In this document: in pieces, positions 17,550-25,921 of the stretch
Position numbering within the stretch: the first letter of the stretch is position 1
Layout: each line of letters begins with the position of its first letter
DNA from: Methylopumilus sp036745495
GTDB lineage: Bacteria > Pseudomonadota > Gammaproteobacteria > Burkholderiales > Methylophilaceae
NCBI GenBank assembly: GCA_036745495.1
Contig: DAIOGA010000005.1
Location: 1 to 51,187, forward strand
Length of the DNA stretch: 51,187 bases
Direction: 5' to 3'
The notes under the pieces: model-generated
Database searches by the model: none
What the model was told of the DNA's origin: nothing
Seen by the model: only the letters and a program-made list of their open reading frames with translations
Made by a program: the position numbers and the translations under genes

Positions 17550-18446
17550 CTAGAATTTTTTAATTGATTGATTAATAGAGATGAAAGATGCTGTGATAGC
17601 GATCAGAATTGAACTGCCTATGATAGATAAATACTGTAAAAAGCTTAGATCAATAATAACGAATTGAGCTCCATAGAGAGCTTCAACTTCAACGACAGTT
17701 TGATTTAAAAATATAACAATTAATTTGAGCGCAATAGCAGCAGTTAGCCCACCTCCCAGGCCATAAATAAAGCCACTGTACAAAAAAGGCCGCCTTAAGA
17801 ATTGATTTGTAGCCCCGATTAATTTGCTCAGCTCAATCTCTTCATGATGAGAAGTCATCTGAAGTCGAATAGTATTTCCAATAACTACGACAAGCATAGA
17901 GGCAAGAAGAATTGAAGCCAAAAGAATAGCTTTATTTGCTAAATGAAGCACTGAGTTTAATTTTTTAACCCAACCTGTATCAACCACCACTTGATCTACA
18001 CCGTCGAGCTTATCTAGAAAAGATTTTAAGTCTGCAATTTGATTTGGATTAACGGTGTTGGGCGAGATAAAGAATGCGTCGGGCAATGGATTTTCGGATA
18101 GCCCATTATTTGAATCATTAAAGCCCATTGATTTTTGAAGTTTAGGCCAAGCCTCTTCTTTTTTAACGAAATGATAGCTATTAATTTCACTGCGATTTTT
18201 TAATTCTTTTTCTATTTTATTTTTAACATCTATTGGAATTTCTTTTTTAAGAAAAATGCTGATTTGAGATTCATGCTGAATAGCCTCAGAAATCGATTTT
18301 AAATTTTGAACTACAAGAAAAGATATGCTTGGCAAAATAAATGTAATGCCTATAACTAAAAACATCATGAATGTAGAAAGCATTGATGCATGGCTACGCT
18401 GAAGTGCTTTAAGAAACATCTGATAGTGAGAGCTAAAGAAATCCAT
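17550..18446 (-). CDS. ftsX: Cell-division ABC transporter-like permease FtsX
   Basis: 298-residue FtsX with an N-terminal membrane helix (about 20-45), a periplasmic domain (about 46-165) containing VVVDTGWVKKL, and three further helices in the C-terminal FtsX/MacB-type domain (residues about 170-290), including the EEIELSKLIGAT coupling segment. With FtsE it controls septal murein hydrolases. It begins immediately after the ftsE stop (0 bp gap), typical of ftsEX. Confidence 0.95.
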   Translation of the reverse strand: MDFFSSHYQMFLKALQRSHASMLSTFMMFLVIGITFILPSISFLVVQNLKSISEAIQHESQISIFLKKEIPIDVKNKIEKELKNRSEINSYHFVKKEEAWPKLQKSMGFNDSNNGLSENPLPDAFFISPNTVNPNQIADLKSFLDKLDGVDQVVVDTGWVKKLNSVLHLANKAILLASILLASMLVVVIGNTIRLQMTSHHEEIELSKLIGATNQFLRRPFLYSGFIYGLGGGLTAAIALKLIVIFLNQTVVEVEALYGAQFVIIDLSFLQYLSIIGSSILIAITASFISINQSIKKF

Positions 18447-19109
18447 CTATTGTTCAGTAATCTTTGTAAGATTGCCTTCTTGTAAATAAAGTTGTTTATG
18501 TTTTTTGGTGGTCGTTGGTATTTCATGTGTAGCAATAATTACAGTAACACCAAGCTCTTGAAAGCTATAAAAAAGATTCATAATTTCATCTGCATACTTC
18601 TTATCTAAATTCCCTGTAGGCTCATCAGCAAGCAAAATAGAGGGTCTGCAAGCAATAGCTCTTGCAATTGCGAGGCGCTGCTGTTCTCCACCTGATAAGC
18701 TAATGGGCATTGATTTTTCTCGATTAAGTAAACCGACTTTATCTAGAGCCGCACGAACACGGCCTTTAATATCATTTATGCTTACTTCATTAATCTCTAA
18801 AGGAAGTGTAATATTTTCATAGCAATTGCGATCATATAAAAGTTTATGATCCTGAAAAATCAAACCAAATTTTCTTCTCACGTAAGGAATAGCAGCGCTT
18901 TTTATTTGACTTAAATTTTGATTTTCAAAAATAATTGTTCCATGTGTAGGAGGTTCAATCGCTGCAATTAATTTTAATAAAGTCGATTTTCCTGCACCTG
19001 AAGGACCTGTTACAAAAATAAGTTCACCAGAATTGATTTCAAAGGTAATGTTTTGAAGTGCCTCTAGATTTCCGGGATATTTTTTATGGACCTGATCAAA
19101 TTTAATCAT
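18447..19109 (-). CDS. ftsE: Cell-division ATP-binding protein FtsE
   Basis: 220-residue ABC ATPase with Walker A GPSGAGKST (about 36-44), Q-loop FQDHKLL, signature LSGGEQQRLAIARA, Walker B ILLADEPTGNLD and H-loop ATHE. It drives FtsX in septal peptidoglycan hydrolysis control. It sits between ftsY (15 bp upstream) and ftsX, the classical ftsYEX order. Confidence 0.97.
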   Translation of the reverse strand: MIKFDQVHKKYPGNLEALQNITFEINSGELIFVTGPSGAGKSTLLKLIAAIEPPTHGTIIFENQNLSQIKSAAIPYVRRKFGLIFQDHKLLYDRNCYENITLPLEINEVSINDIKGRVRAALDKVGLLNREKSMPISLSGGEQQRLAIARAIACRPSILLADEPTGNLDKKYADEIMNLFYSFQELGVTVIIATHEIPTTTKKHKQLYLQEGNLTKITEQ

Positions 19110-19124
19110 TAATAAAAACCAATT

Positions 19125-20291
19125 TTAAAAAAGTGCATCAACATATTCTTGTGCATTGAAAACTTTCAGATCATCTATAGATTCACCAACGCCAATGTAC
19201 CGTAATGGAGTAGGTTGTTCTTTAGCGATCGCTGCAATAACACCACCTTTAGCTGTGCCATCAAGTTTAGTTAGGGCAAGACCAGTAATGCCCAAAGCTT
19301 CGTTAAATATTTTGAGTTGGCTAATGGCATTTTGCCCAGTGTTTGCATCTAAGACGAGGAGAATTTCATGAGGCGCTTCCTCATGACATTTATTAATCAC
19401 ACGCTTAACTTTTGTAATTTCATCAATTAAATGTTTTTGTGTGGGTAATCTACCCGCAGTATCTGCAATCACGATATCGATATTTTTTGCTTTCGCAGAG
19501 TTAATGGCATCAAAAATAACGGCACTTGGATCCCCCGAGGCTTGCGAAACGACATGAACATTATTTCTTTCGCCCCATACTTGGAGTTGCTCAGTTGCCG
19601 CTGCCCTAAATGTGTCTCCCGCCGCAATTAACACTGATTTATTTTCATCAAGGAAAATTTTTGTAAGCTTCCCAATGGTAGTTGTTTTCCCTGCGCCATT
19701 TACTCCAACAACCATAATGACATAAGGATTAGCTCCCTTTAATACTAGAGGGCTTTCAATAGGGGTTAATAATTCAATTAATTTTTCTTTAAGTAAACCC
19801 TTAATCTCATCAGCATTTTCTATATTGTTCTTTTTAACAGAAGCTCTAATACTATCTAAAAGGTAAGTGGTGGCTGAAATACCCACATCAGAAGTAAGCA
19901 ATATTGTTTCAAGTTCTTCAAAAAGTGCCTCATCGATTTTTTTACCGGTAAATAATGAAGTTAGTTCTGAAGTTAATTTTTCTCTGGTTTTAGTAAGGCC
20001 TTTCTTTATCTTGTCTGCAAAACCAAAGAAACCGCTTTTCTTTTCTTCTTTTGGCGCTACTTCTTTTTCGGGAATTACGACAGGTTTTTTTTCAGTGACC
20101 TTGGGAGTATTTTTGATAGGCTTTGCTGGGGCTCCTGTTTTTTTCTTATCTGATATTTTGGGCGCTTTAGCAACTTTTTGTTTTGACGCTAAAGGAGGTT
20201 TTTTTTGTGCCTTTTTGGCAACTTCTTTTTTTGCCACAGGTTTTTTTTCTGGGCTGTCTTTCTTTATAATTTTTTTGAGGAATTCAAACAT
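19125..20291 (-). CDS. ftsY: Signal recognition particle receptor FtsY
   Basis: 388 residues. An N-terminal acidic/basic low-complexity A domain (about 1-85, rich in Lys, Ala, Pro, Glu) precedes the N and G domains. The GTPase shows GVNGAGKTTTIGKL, DTFRAAA, DTAGRLPTQ and TKLDGTAKGG. It docks SRP-ribosome complexes at the membrane. The A domain is highly repetitive in Lys and Pro, and the antisense reading there makes a long spurious ORF. First gene of ftsY-ftsE-ftsX. Confidence 0.97.
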   Translation of the reverse strand: MFEFLKKIIKKDSPEKKPVAKKEVAKKAQKKPPLASKQKVAKAPKISDKKKTGAPAKPIKNTPKVTEKKPVVIPEKEVAPKEEKKSGFFGFADKIKKGLTKTREKLTSELTSLFTGKKIDEALFEELETILLTSDVGISATTYLLDSIRASVKKNNIENADEIKGLLKEKLIELLTPIESPLVLKGANPYVIMVVGVNGAGKTTTIGKLTKIFLDENKSVLIAAGDTFRAAATEQLQVWGERNNVHVVSQASGDPSAVIFDAINSAKAKNIDIVIADTAGRLPTQKHLIDEITKVKRVINKCHEEAPHEILLVLDANTGQNAISQLKIFNEALGITGLALTKLDGTAKGGVIAAIAKEQPTPLRYIGVGESIDDLKVFNAQEYVDALF

Positions 20292-20351
20292 TTTTTAAAA
20301 TTTTAAGAACTTAATGAGATAAAGAAAAGTCTACGAAAGAATCATATTCAT

Positions 20352-20357
20352 TATAAT
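20352..20357 (+). promoter_or_regulatory. Candidate -10 box for the M16 peptidase operon
   Basis: A perfect TATAAT lies 28 bp upstream of the TTG start of the first M16 gene, in the 93-bp divergent spacer with ftsY. There is no good -35 box at the usual distance, so this is only a probable promoter. Confidence 0.4.
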
Positions 20358-20384
20358 AGCTAAATCACTTAAGGATGAGACGCG

Positions 20385-21749
20385 TTGTTAAAAAATATCT
20401 TACTTTTTTTATTGTTGTTTCCAAGTTTACTTTTAGCCCAAACTTCAGAATTTAAGCTTTCCAATGGATTAAAAATTATCGTGAGAGAAGACCATCGTTC
20501 CCCCGTGGTTGTCTCACAAGTTTGGTATCGAGCAGGCAGTCTTGACGAGGTGAATGGGAAAACCGGTGTAGCCCATGTTCTTGAGCATATGATGTTTAAG
20601 GGCACAAAGAAAATTAAAGCTGGCGAATTTTCTAGGCTTGTTGCGAAGGCTGGCGGAAAAGAGAATGCATTTACAGGAGCAGACTACACCTGCTATTTTC
20701 AGCAGCTTGAAAAATCAAACCTTGAACTTTCATTTAAATTAGAAGCAGATCGCATGGAGAATTTGAATCTATCTAAAGATGAATTTGAAAAGGAAATAAA
20801 GGTAGTTATGGAAGAGCGAAGATGGAGAACTGAAGACAAGCCAACATCCCAAGTTAAAGAACAATTTGAATCTACTGTATTTAAATCCCATCCCTACAGC
20901 AGGCCCGTGGTTGGCTGGATGAATGATTTAGAAAATATGACAGTTGAAGACGCAAGGGAATGGTATAAAAGTTGGTATGCACCTAATAATGCAACCCTGG
21001 TTGTTGTTGGCGACATTTATGCTAAAGACGTGTTAAATCTTGCAAAGAAATATTTCGAAAAGATTCCTGCTAGAAAAATACCTGAAAGAAAGCCTCAGGT
21101 TGAGCCTAAGCAAAATGGAGAGAGAAGGTCATATATTAAGGCGCCGAGTGAATTATCTTATCTTTTGATGGGATATCCCGTCCCAACCTTGAATGACCGA
21201 AATGGAAGCGATAATAATTCATGGGAGCCATACGCTTTAGAAGTTTTATCTAATATTCTTGCTGGTAACAGCTCATCAAGATTAAATCAAAATATTGTGA
21301 GAAATCAGCATTTGGCCGTCAATGTAAGTGCTGGATATGATTCTACAGCCCGGGGAAGAATCAGCGTATTTGAATTAGAAGGTACACCAAATGATTTTAA
21401 AAAGATTACTGATCTTGAAAATGCTTTACTCCAAGAAATTGAAAAAATTAAAAAAGATGGTGTAACTCAAGAAGAGTTAGACAGGGTGAAAGCAACAGTT
21501 ATTGCAAGTGATGTGTATCAAAAAGATTCTATGTTTGGCATGGCAATGGAAATTGGACAGCTTGAAACAATGGATTATTCTTTCCATTTAAGCGATGGGT
21601 ATATTGAAAGAATCAATAGCGTAACTTCTGAGCAAATAAAAAATGTAGCTACAAAATATTTAACTCGAGATAATTTATCGGTAGTCATTCTTGATCCTCA
21701 GCCGATGACTCAAAATTTAAGCCCCAAGGGACGCCCGCATGTTCATTAA
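20385..21749 (+). CDS. Secreted M16 zinc peptidase, catalytic subunit
   Basis: 454 residues with a signal peptide (NILLFLLLFPSLLLA, cleavage near AQT). The inverted zinc motif HVLEH lies at residues 64-68 and the third ligand Glu at about 144 (VVMEERR), so the metallopeptidase site is intact. Two M16 domains follow (about 20-200 and 200-430). The start is TTG with AAGGATG 8-9 bases upstream. It overlaps the next gene by 11 bp and together they resemble heterodimeric bacterial M16B peptidases. The substrate, presumably small periplasmic peptides, is unknown. Confidence 0.93.
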   Translation: MLKNILLFLLLFPSLLLAQTSEFKLSNGLKIIVREDHRSPVVVSQVWYRAGSLDEVNGKTGVAHVLEHMMFKGTKKIKAGEFSRLVAKAGGKENAFTGADYTCYFQQLEKSNLELSFKLEADRMENLNLSKDEFEKEIKVVMEERRWRTEDKPTSQVKEQFESTVFKSHPYSRPVVGWMNDLENMTVEDAREWYKSWYAPNNATLVVVGDIYAKDVLNLAKKYFEKIPARKIPERKPQVEPKQNGERRSYIKAPSELSYLLMGYPVPTLNDRNGSDNNSWEPYALEVLSNILAGNSSSRLNQNIVRNQHLAVNVSAGYDSTARGRISVFELEGTPNDFKKITDLENALLQEIEKIKKDGVTQEELDRVKATVIASDVYQKDSMFGMAMEIGQLETMDYSFHLSDGYIERINSVTSEQIKNVATKYLTRDNLSVVILDPQPMTQNLSPKGRPHVH

Positions 21750-23043
21750 ACTTATTCAACTAATTTTTTTGCTTGTCTGCTTTCAGCAAAATGCTTTTGC
21801 TGTATTAAAAATTAATACATGGGAGACAAAAGAGGGGGCTAAAGTTCTCTTTGTAGAAAATCATGACCTTCCTATACTTGATGTTAATGTAAATTTCTTT
21901 GCAGGTAGCGCCCAAGATCCTGTTGGTAAAGAAGGCCTTGCAAACTTAACACATCATCTTATGAATTTAGGTGCAGGTGGAATAAATGAAGAGAAATTAG
22001 CGAATCAATTTTCAGACATAGGCGCGGCAATTGGTGGAGATGTGGATCTCGACAGAGCTTACTTTAAATTAAGAACCCTAAGCTCACCCTCGCAAAAAGA
22101 TAAAGCACTTACACTTTTTAAATATGTGATACATGCGCCTGATTTTCCAACTCCAGTGATAGACAGAGAAAAAGATAGAATTATTGCAAGTATTAAGCAA
22201 TCTATGACGCAGCCAGAAACTATTGCTAATTTGGCATTCATGAAATCTATATATGGAGATCACCCATACGGGCATGATGAGGCTGGAAATATAGATACTT
22301 TGCAAAAGTTAAATCAAGCTGATTTAAAACAATTCTATAAAAATTATTATTTGTCATCTGAATCTTCAATCGTAATTGTTGGGGATGTAAGTGCGGACGA
22401 AGCTAAAAAAATAAGCGAGTCCATTAGCCAAGGATTGCCTCAAGGAAATACAAAACACAACATAGCTTCTGTGACGGGTCAAAATTATGTGGGGGTTAAA
22501 AAAATACAGCACCCTGCAAAGCAGGCTCATATATTAATGGGTATGCCGGCATTGAAACGCGGAGAAAAAGATTACTTTCCTTTGTATGTTGGAAATTATA
22601 TTTTAGGCGGTGGTGGTTTTGTTTCGAGACTTACCGAAGAGGTTAGAGAGAAAAAAGGATTGGTTTACAGTGTATATAGTTATTTTATGCCGCTTTATGC
22701 TGAAGGCCCGCTTGAAATTGGACTACAAACAAAAAAAGAGCAAGCTGATGAGGCGCTTAGTATTGTAAATTCGACCATTAAAAAATTTATCGATGAAGGC
22801 CCAAATGAAAAAGAGCTTATGGCAGCAAAACAAAATTTGGTCGGTGGATTTCCTTTGCGGCTTGATAGTAATGCAAAAATTGTTGATTATTTAAGTATGA
22901 TTGCTTTTTATAAGCTGCCAATTTCTTATATTGATAATTATATAAATGAGATTAATAAAGTAACTGTTGATCAAATAAAAGCAGCATTTAAAAATAAAAT
23001 TGATCCTAATAAACTTACAACTATTATTGTAGGTGCAGAGTAG
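21739..23043 (+). CDS. Secreted M16 peptidase-like protein, non-catalytic subunit
   Basis: 434 residues with a signal peptide (MFIKLIQLIFLLVCFQQNAFA). The position of the zinc motif reads HHLMN, so the Glu and second His needed for catalysis are missing. It keeps the R/Y substrate-binding region of the second M16 subunit (GGGGFVSRLTEEVREKKGLV, then YS). It therefore looks like the partner that completes the active site of the catalytic subunit encoded upstream with an 11-bp overlap. Confidence 0.92.
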   Translation: MFIKLIQLIFLLVCFQQNAFAVLKINTWETKEGAKVLFVENHDLPILDVNVNFFAGSAQDPVGKEGLANLTHHLMNLGAGGINEEKLANQFSDIGAAIGGDVDLDRAYFKLRTLSSPSQKDKALTLFKYVIHAPDFPTPVIDREKDRIIASIKQSMTQPETIANLAFMKSIYGDHPYGHDEAGNIDTLQKLNQADLKQFYKNYYLSSESSIVIVGDVSADEAKKISESISQGLPQGNTKHNIASVTGQNYVGVKKIQHPAKQAHILMGMPALKRGEKDYFPLYVGNYILGGGGFVSRLTEEVREKKGLVYSVYSYFMPLYAEGPLEIGLQTKKEQADEALSIVNSTIKKFIDEGPNEKELMAAKQNLVGGFPLRLDSNAKIVDYLSMIAFYKLPISYIDNYINEINKVTVDQIKAAFKNKIDPNKLTTIIVGAE

Positions 23044-23046
23044 TTT

Positions 23047-23607
23047 TTGAAGACAGTCAAAAATCAAGTTAAAATTATTGGCGGGCTATGGAAAAGAAAA
23101 AATATTTCTTTTGTTGACGCCCCGGGATTAAGACCCACCCCAAGCAGAGTAAGGGAAACTCTATTTAATTGGTTGGACCAAGATCTAACCGGCAAGGTTT
23201 GTTTGGATCTCTTTTCGGGTTCTGGTGTCATGGGTTTTGAATCTCTCTCAAGGGGCGCTTTAAGTATAGCGATGATTGAAAAATCTCCCCAAGTTTATAA
23301 AATGATTCAGGAAAATAAAAAGCTACTTCAAGCAGAAAAAGCGCAAATCCATTTTATGGATGCGCTTATATTTCTTAAGAATAACAATACCAAGTTTGAC
23401 ATTATTTTCTGTGATCCTCCTTTTAACGAGGGCTGGGAAGATAAATTATTTCCTCAATTAGCTAACCATTTAACAAAGGATGGGCTAATATACTTCGAAT
23501 CTGAATCTGCTTTAAAAGAACATGGCGAATTTAATGTTTTAAAAAAAAGAAAAGCAGGTAATGTTTTTTATCATCTTGTGACATTAAAAAATAATGAGTC
23601 AATCTAA
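23047..23607 (+). CDS. rsmD: 16S rRNA (guanine-966-N2)-methyltransferase
   Basis: 186 residues: RPTPSRVRETLFNWL near residue 27, SAM motif LDLFSGSGVMGFESLSRGA and the catalytic DPPF at about 121. Methylates G966 of 16S rRNA in the small subunit. The TTG start lies 3 bp after the M16 gene and no alternative ATG exists before the conserved part. It overlaps coaD by 14 bp; rsmD-coaD is a widely conserved pair. Confidence 0.96.
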   Translation: MKTVKNQVKIIGGLWKRKNISFVDAPGLRPTPSRVRETLFNWLDQDLTGKVCLDLFSGSGVMGFESLSRGALSIAMIEKSPQVYKMIQENKKLLQAEKAQIHFMDALIFLKNNNTKFDIIFCDPPFNEGWEDKLFPQLANHLTKDGLIYFESESALKEHGEFNVLKKRKAGNVFYHLVTLKNNESI

Positions 23608-24085
23608 CTTATCTATAGCTGTCTATCCTGGAACCTTTGACCCTATTACATTAGGCCATGAGAATATTGCTCATCGCGCTACAAAAATCTTTGATAAAGT
23701 AATTGTCGCTGTGGCGGGCAATACAAGCAAACAATGTTTTTTTGCATTTGAGAAGAGGGTGGATTTGGTGAAAGCTGTTTTTAAAGACCATAAAGAAATT
23801 GAAGTGATTGGATTTAATGGCCTTTTAATGGACTTTGTAGAATCACAAAATGCGCAAGTAGTTATTCGAGGCTTAAGGGCTGTTTCTGATTTTGAATATG
23901 AATTTCAATTAGCAGGCATGAATCGTAAACTTTATCCAAATGTTGAAACACTTTTTTTAACGCCCTCCGAGCAGTTTACTTTTTTATCTTCAAGTTTAGT
24001 TAGGGAAGTTGCGACTTTAGGTGGAAATATAGAGCAGTTTGTATCTCCAGTCGTCAAAGAAGCTATGAAAAAAACTGGACGTTAA
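23594..24085 (+). CDS. coaD: Phosphopantetheine adenylyltransferase
   Basis: Fourth step of coenzyme A synthesis from pantothenate. 163 residues with the nucleotidyltransferase motif YPGTFDPITLGHENI (TxxxH-type site GH), RGLRAVSDFEYEFQ and the C-terminal SSSLVREVA. Family length is about 160. ATG start within the end of rsmD suggests coupled translation. Confidence 0.97.
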   Translation: MSQSNLSIAVYPGTFDPITLGHENIAHRATKIFDKVIVAVAGNTSKQCFFAFEKRVDLVKAVFKDHKEIEVIGFNGLLMDFVESQNAQVVIRGLRAVSDFEYEFQLAGMNRKLYPNVETLFLTPSEQFTFLSSSLVREVATLGGNIEQFVSPVVKEAMKKTGR

Positions 24086-24087
24086 TC

Positions 24088-24345
24088 ATGGCGTTAATGA
24101 TTACGGATGAATGTATTAACTGTGACGTATGCGAACCTGAATGTCCAAATAATGCGATTTATCAAGGGCTAAACATCTATGAAATCAATCCTGAATTATG
24201 TACGGAATGCGTTGGACATTTTGATGTGCCCCAGTGTCAAGAAGTGTGCCCTGTAGATTGCATTCCAATTAATCCTCAATTTATTGAATCTAAAGAAGCG
24301 CTTTTGTTCAAGTATCATCAACTACAAAAAGATAAAGTGAGTTAG
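24088..24345 (+). CDS. YfhL-type 2[4Fe-4S] ferredoxin
   Basis: 85 residues with two cluster motifs: CINCDVCEPECP (C-x2-C-x2-C-x3-C-P) and C-TEC followed by VGHFDVPQC and QEVCP (C-x2-C-x8-C-x3-C-P). The longer second spacing and C-terminal extension are typical of the Allochromatium/YfhL ferredoxin type, a low-potential electron carrier. It starts 2 bp after coaD; coaD-fdx is a common proteobacterial order. Confidence 0.95.
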   Translation: MALMITDECINCDVCEPECPNNAIYQGLNIYEINPELCTECVGHFDVPQCQEVCPVDCIPINPQFIESKEALLFKYHQLQKDKVS

Positions 24346-24347
24346 TT

Positions 24348-24737
24348 ATGCGTGTACTTCACACTATGATTCGTGTGATTGATTTAGAAAAATCAGTCAA
24401 CTTCTATACTAATATTTTAGGCATGAAACTATTAAGGCGACATGAATATCCTGATGGAAAATTTACATTAGCTTTTGTAGGCTTTGGTGATGAAAAAGAT
24501 CATACAGTAATTGAACTCACTTACAATTGGGGCGAGACAAGTTACGACAAAGGTAATGCTTTTGGACATATTGCAATAGAAGTTGAAGACGCTTACAAGG
24601 CTTGTGAATCCATTAAAGCAAAAGGTGGAAAAGTGATTCGTGAAGCGGGTCCCATGCAACATGGCACAACAGTGATTGCTTTTATTGAAGATCCAGATGG
24701 TTATAAGATTGAATTAATCCAAACCGGTACTTTTTAA
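24348..24737 (+). CDS. gloA: Lactoylglutathione lyase (glyoxalase I)
   Basis: 129-residue VOC-fold enzyme that converts the methylglyoxal-glutathione adduct to S-lactoylglutathione. The metal ligands can be read from LHTMIRV (His 5), VIELTYN (Glu), GHIAIEV (His) and KIELIQ (Glu). The short length matches the Ni-dependent bacterial type (E. coli 135). It begins 2 bp after the ferredoxin gene and ends directly against the convergent dnaJ stop. Confidence 0.95.
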   Translation: MRVLHTMIRVIDLEKSVNFYTNILGMKLLRRHEYPDGKFTLAFVGFGDEKDHTVIELTYNWGETSYDKGNAFGHIAIEVEDAYKACESIKAKGGKVIREAGPMQHGTTVIAFIEDPDGYKIELIQTGTF

Positions 24738-25859
24738 CTAATCAAACAAGTCTTTCATTTTATCAAGCCAACCTTTTGATTTTGGGCTGTGTTTACCTCG
24801 ATCCGATTGATTGATCTCTTCAAGTTCTTGTAACAGTTCTTTTTGTCTATCTGTAAGCTTCACGGGTGTTTCTATAGAAACATGACAATGAAGATCGCCA
24901 GGTGAATTTTGTCTTAAGGGCTTAATACCCTTTCCTTTTAATCTAAATACAGCACCTGTTTGTGTTTCTGCAGGTATTTTCATTTTTGCATGACCATCTA
25001 GAGTAGGAACCTCTATTTCGCCACCAAGAGCAGCAGTCGTAAAGCTAATAGGCATTTCACAGTGTAAATTACCGCCATCGCGCTCAAATAAATCATGTTT
25101 CTTTAAATGAACTACAACGTAAAGGTCACCAGGAGGCCCTCCATTTATGCCTGATTCGCCTTCACCAGATAGGCGAATGCGATCACCTTCATCTACACCA
25201 GCAGGAATCTTAACGGAAAGTGTTTTATTTTGTTTAACACGACTTGCTCCATGACAAGTTGAACATGGCTCCTTGATAATTTTTCCTGTGCCATGACATT
25301 TAGGGCAAGTTTGTTGCACAGAAAAAAATCCTTGTTGCATTCTAACTTGACCATGACCATGACAAGTGTCACATGAGACTGGTTGTGTGCCAGGTTTAGC
25401 ACCAGAGCCTTTACAAGGCTCGCAAGCTGTCATGACAGGAATACGAATTTTTGTTTCAGTACCTTTTGCAGCGTCTTCAAGACTAATTTCCATGTTATAA
25501 CGAAGATCAGCACCTCGATAAACATTAGATTTTTGGCCGCCGCGACCACCACCAAAAATATCACCAAAAATATCACCAAAGGCATCATTGAAGTCTGAAA
25601 ATCCAGCAGAACCATGGCCGCCCATACTAGGATCTACGCCTGCATGACCATACTGATCATAACTTGCTCTCTTTTGTGAATCAGAAAGTATTTCGTAAGC
25701 CTCTTTGGCTTCTTTAAAATTTTCTTCGGCTTTTGGATTGTCGGGATTGCGATCAGGATGAAATTTCATCGCAAGTTTACGATAAGCTTTTTTTATTTCA
25801 TCTTCTGAAGCGTCACGAGATACGCCAAGAGTCTCGTAATAATCTTTTTTGGTCGCCAT
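24738..25859 (-). CDS. dnaJ: Chaperone DnaJ (Hsp40)
   Basis: 373 residues: J domain (1-70) with HPD at 34-36, a Gly/Phe-rich linker (about 75-110), and four zinc-binding CxxCxGxG-type repeats (CEPCKGSG, CDTCHGHG, CPKCHGTG, CSTCHGAS) in the 140-215 region, then the substrate-binding C-terminal domains. Co-chaperone that stimulates DnaK. It follows dnaK by 62 bp with an intervening terminator-like hairpin, so its level may be set below that of dnaK. Confidence 0.98.
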   Translation of the reverse strand: MATKKDYYETLGVSRDASEDEIKKAYRKLAMKFHPDRNPDNPKAEENFKEAKEAYEILSDSQKRASYDQYGHAGVDPSMGGHGSAGFSDFNDAFGDIFGDIFGGGRGGQKSNVYRGADLRYNMEISLEDAAKGTETKIRIPVMTACEPCKGSGAKPGTQPVSCDTCHGHGQVRMQQGFFSVQQTCPKCHGTGKIIKEPCSTCHGASRVKQNKTLSVKIPAGVDEGDRIRLSGEGESGINGGPPGDLYVVVHLKKHDLFERDGGNLHCEMPISFTTAALGGEIEVPTLDGHAKMKIPAETQTGAVFRLKGKGIKPLRQNSPGDLHCHVSIETPVKLTDRQKELLQELEEINQSDRGKHSPKSKGWLDKMKDLFD

Positions 25860-25870
25860 GATATTTTTTC

Positions 25871-25908
25871 AAAAAAACAAAACAACACCAGAATAACTGA
25901 TGTTGTTT
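25871..25908 (-). terminator. Partial terminator between dnaK and dnaJ
   Basis: A 12-bp stem with one C.A mismatch (arms 25880-25891 and 25897-25908, loop AATAA) is followed on the minus strand by a TTTTGTTTTTTT run (to 25871). The GC content of the stem is modest, so it probably terminates only some transcripts and lets the rest read into dnaJ. Confidence 0.65.
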
Positions 25909-25921
25909 GGATGGTTAAAGG

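Noticed and set aside
19867..20298. 143-codon open frame opposite the ftsY N-terminus
   Set aside because: It is an artefact of the Lys/Ala/Pro-rich A domain of ftsY read in reverse; no ribosome binding site or known motif.
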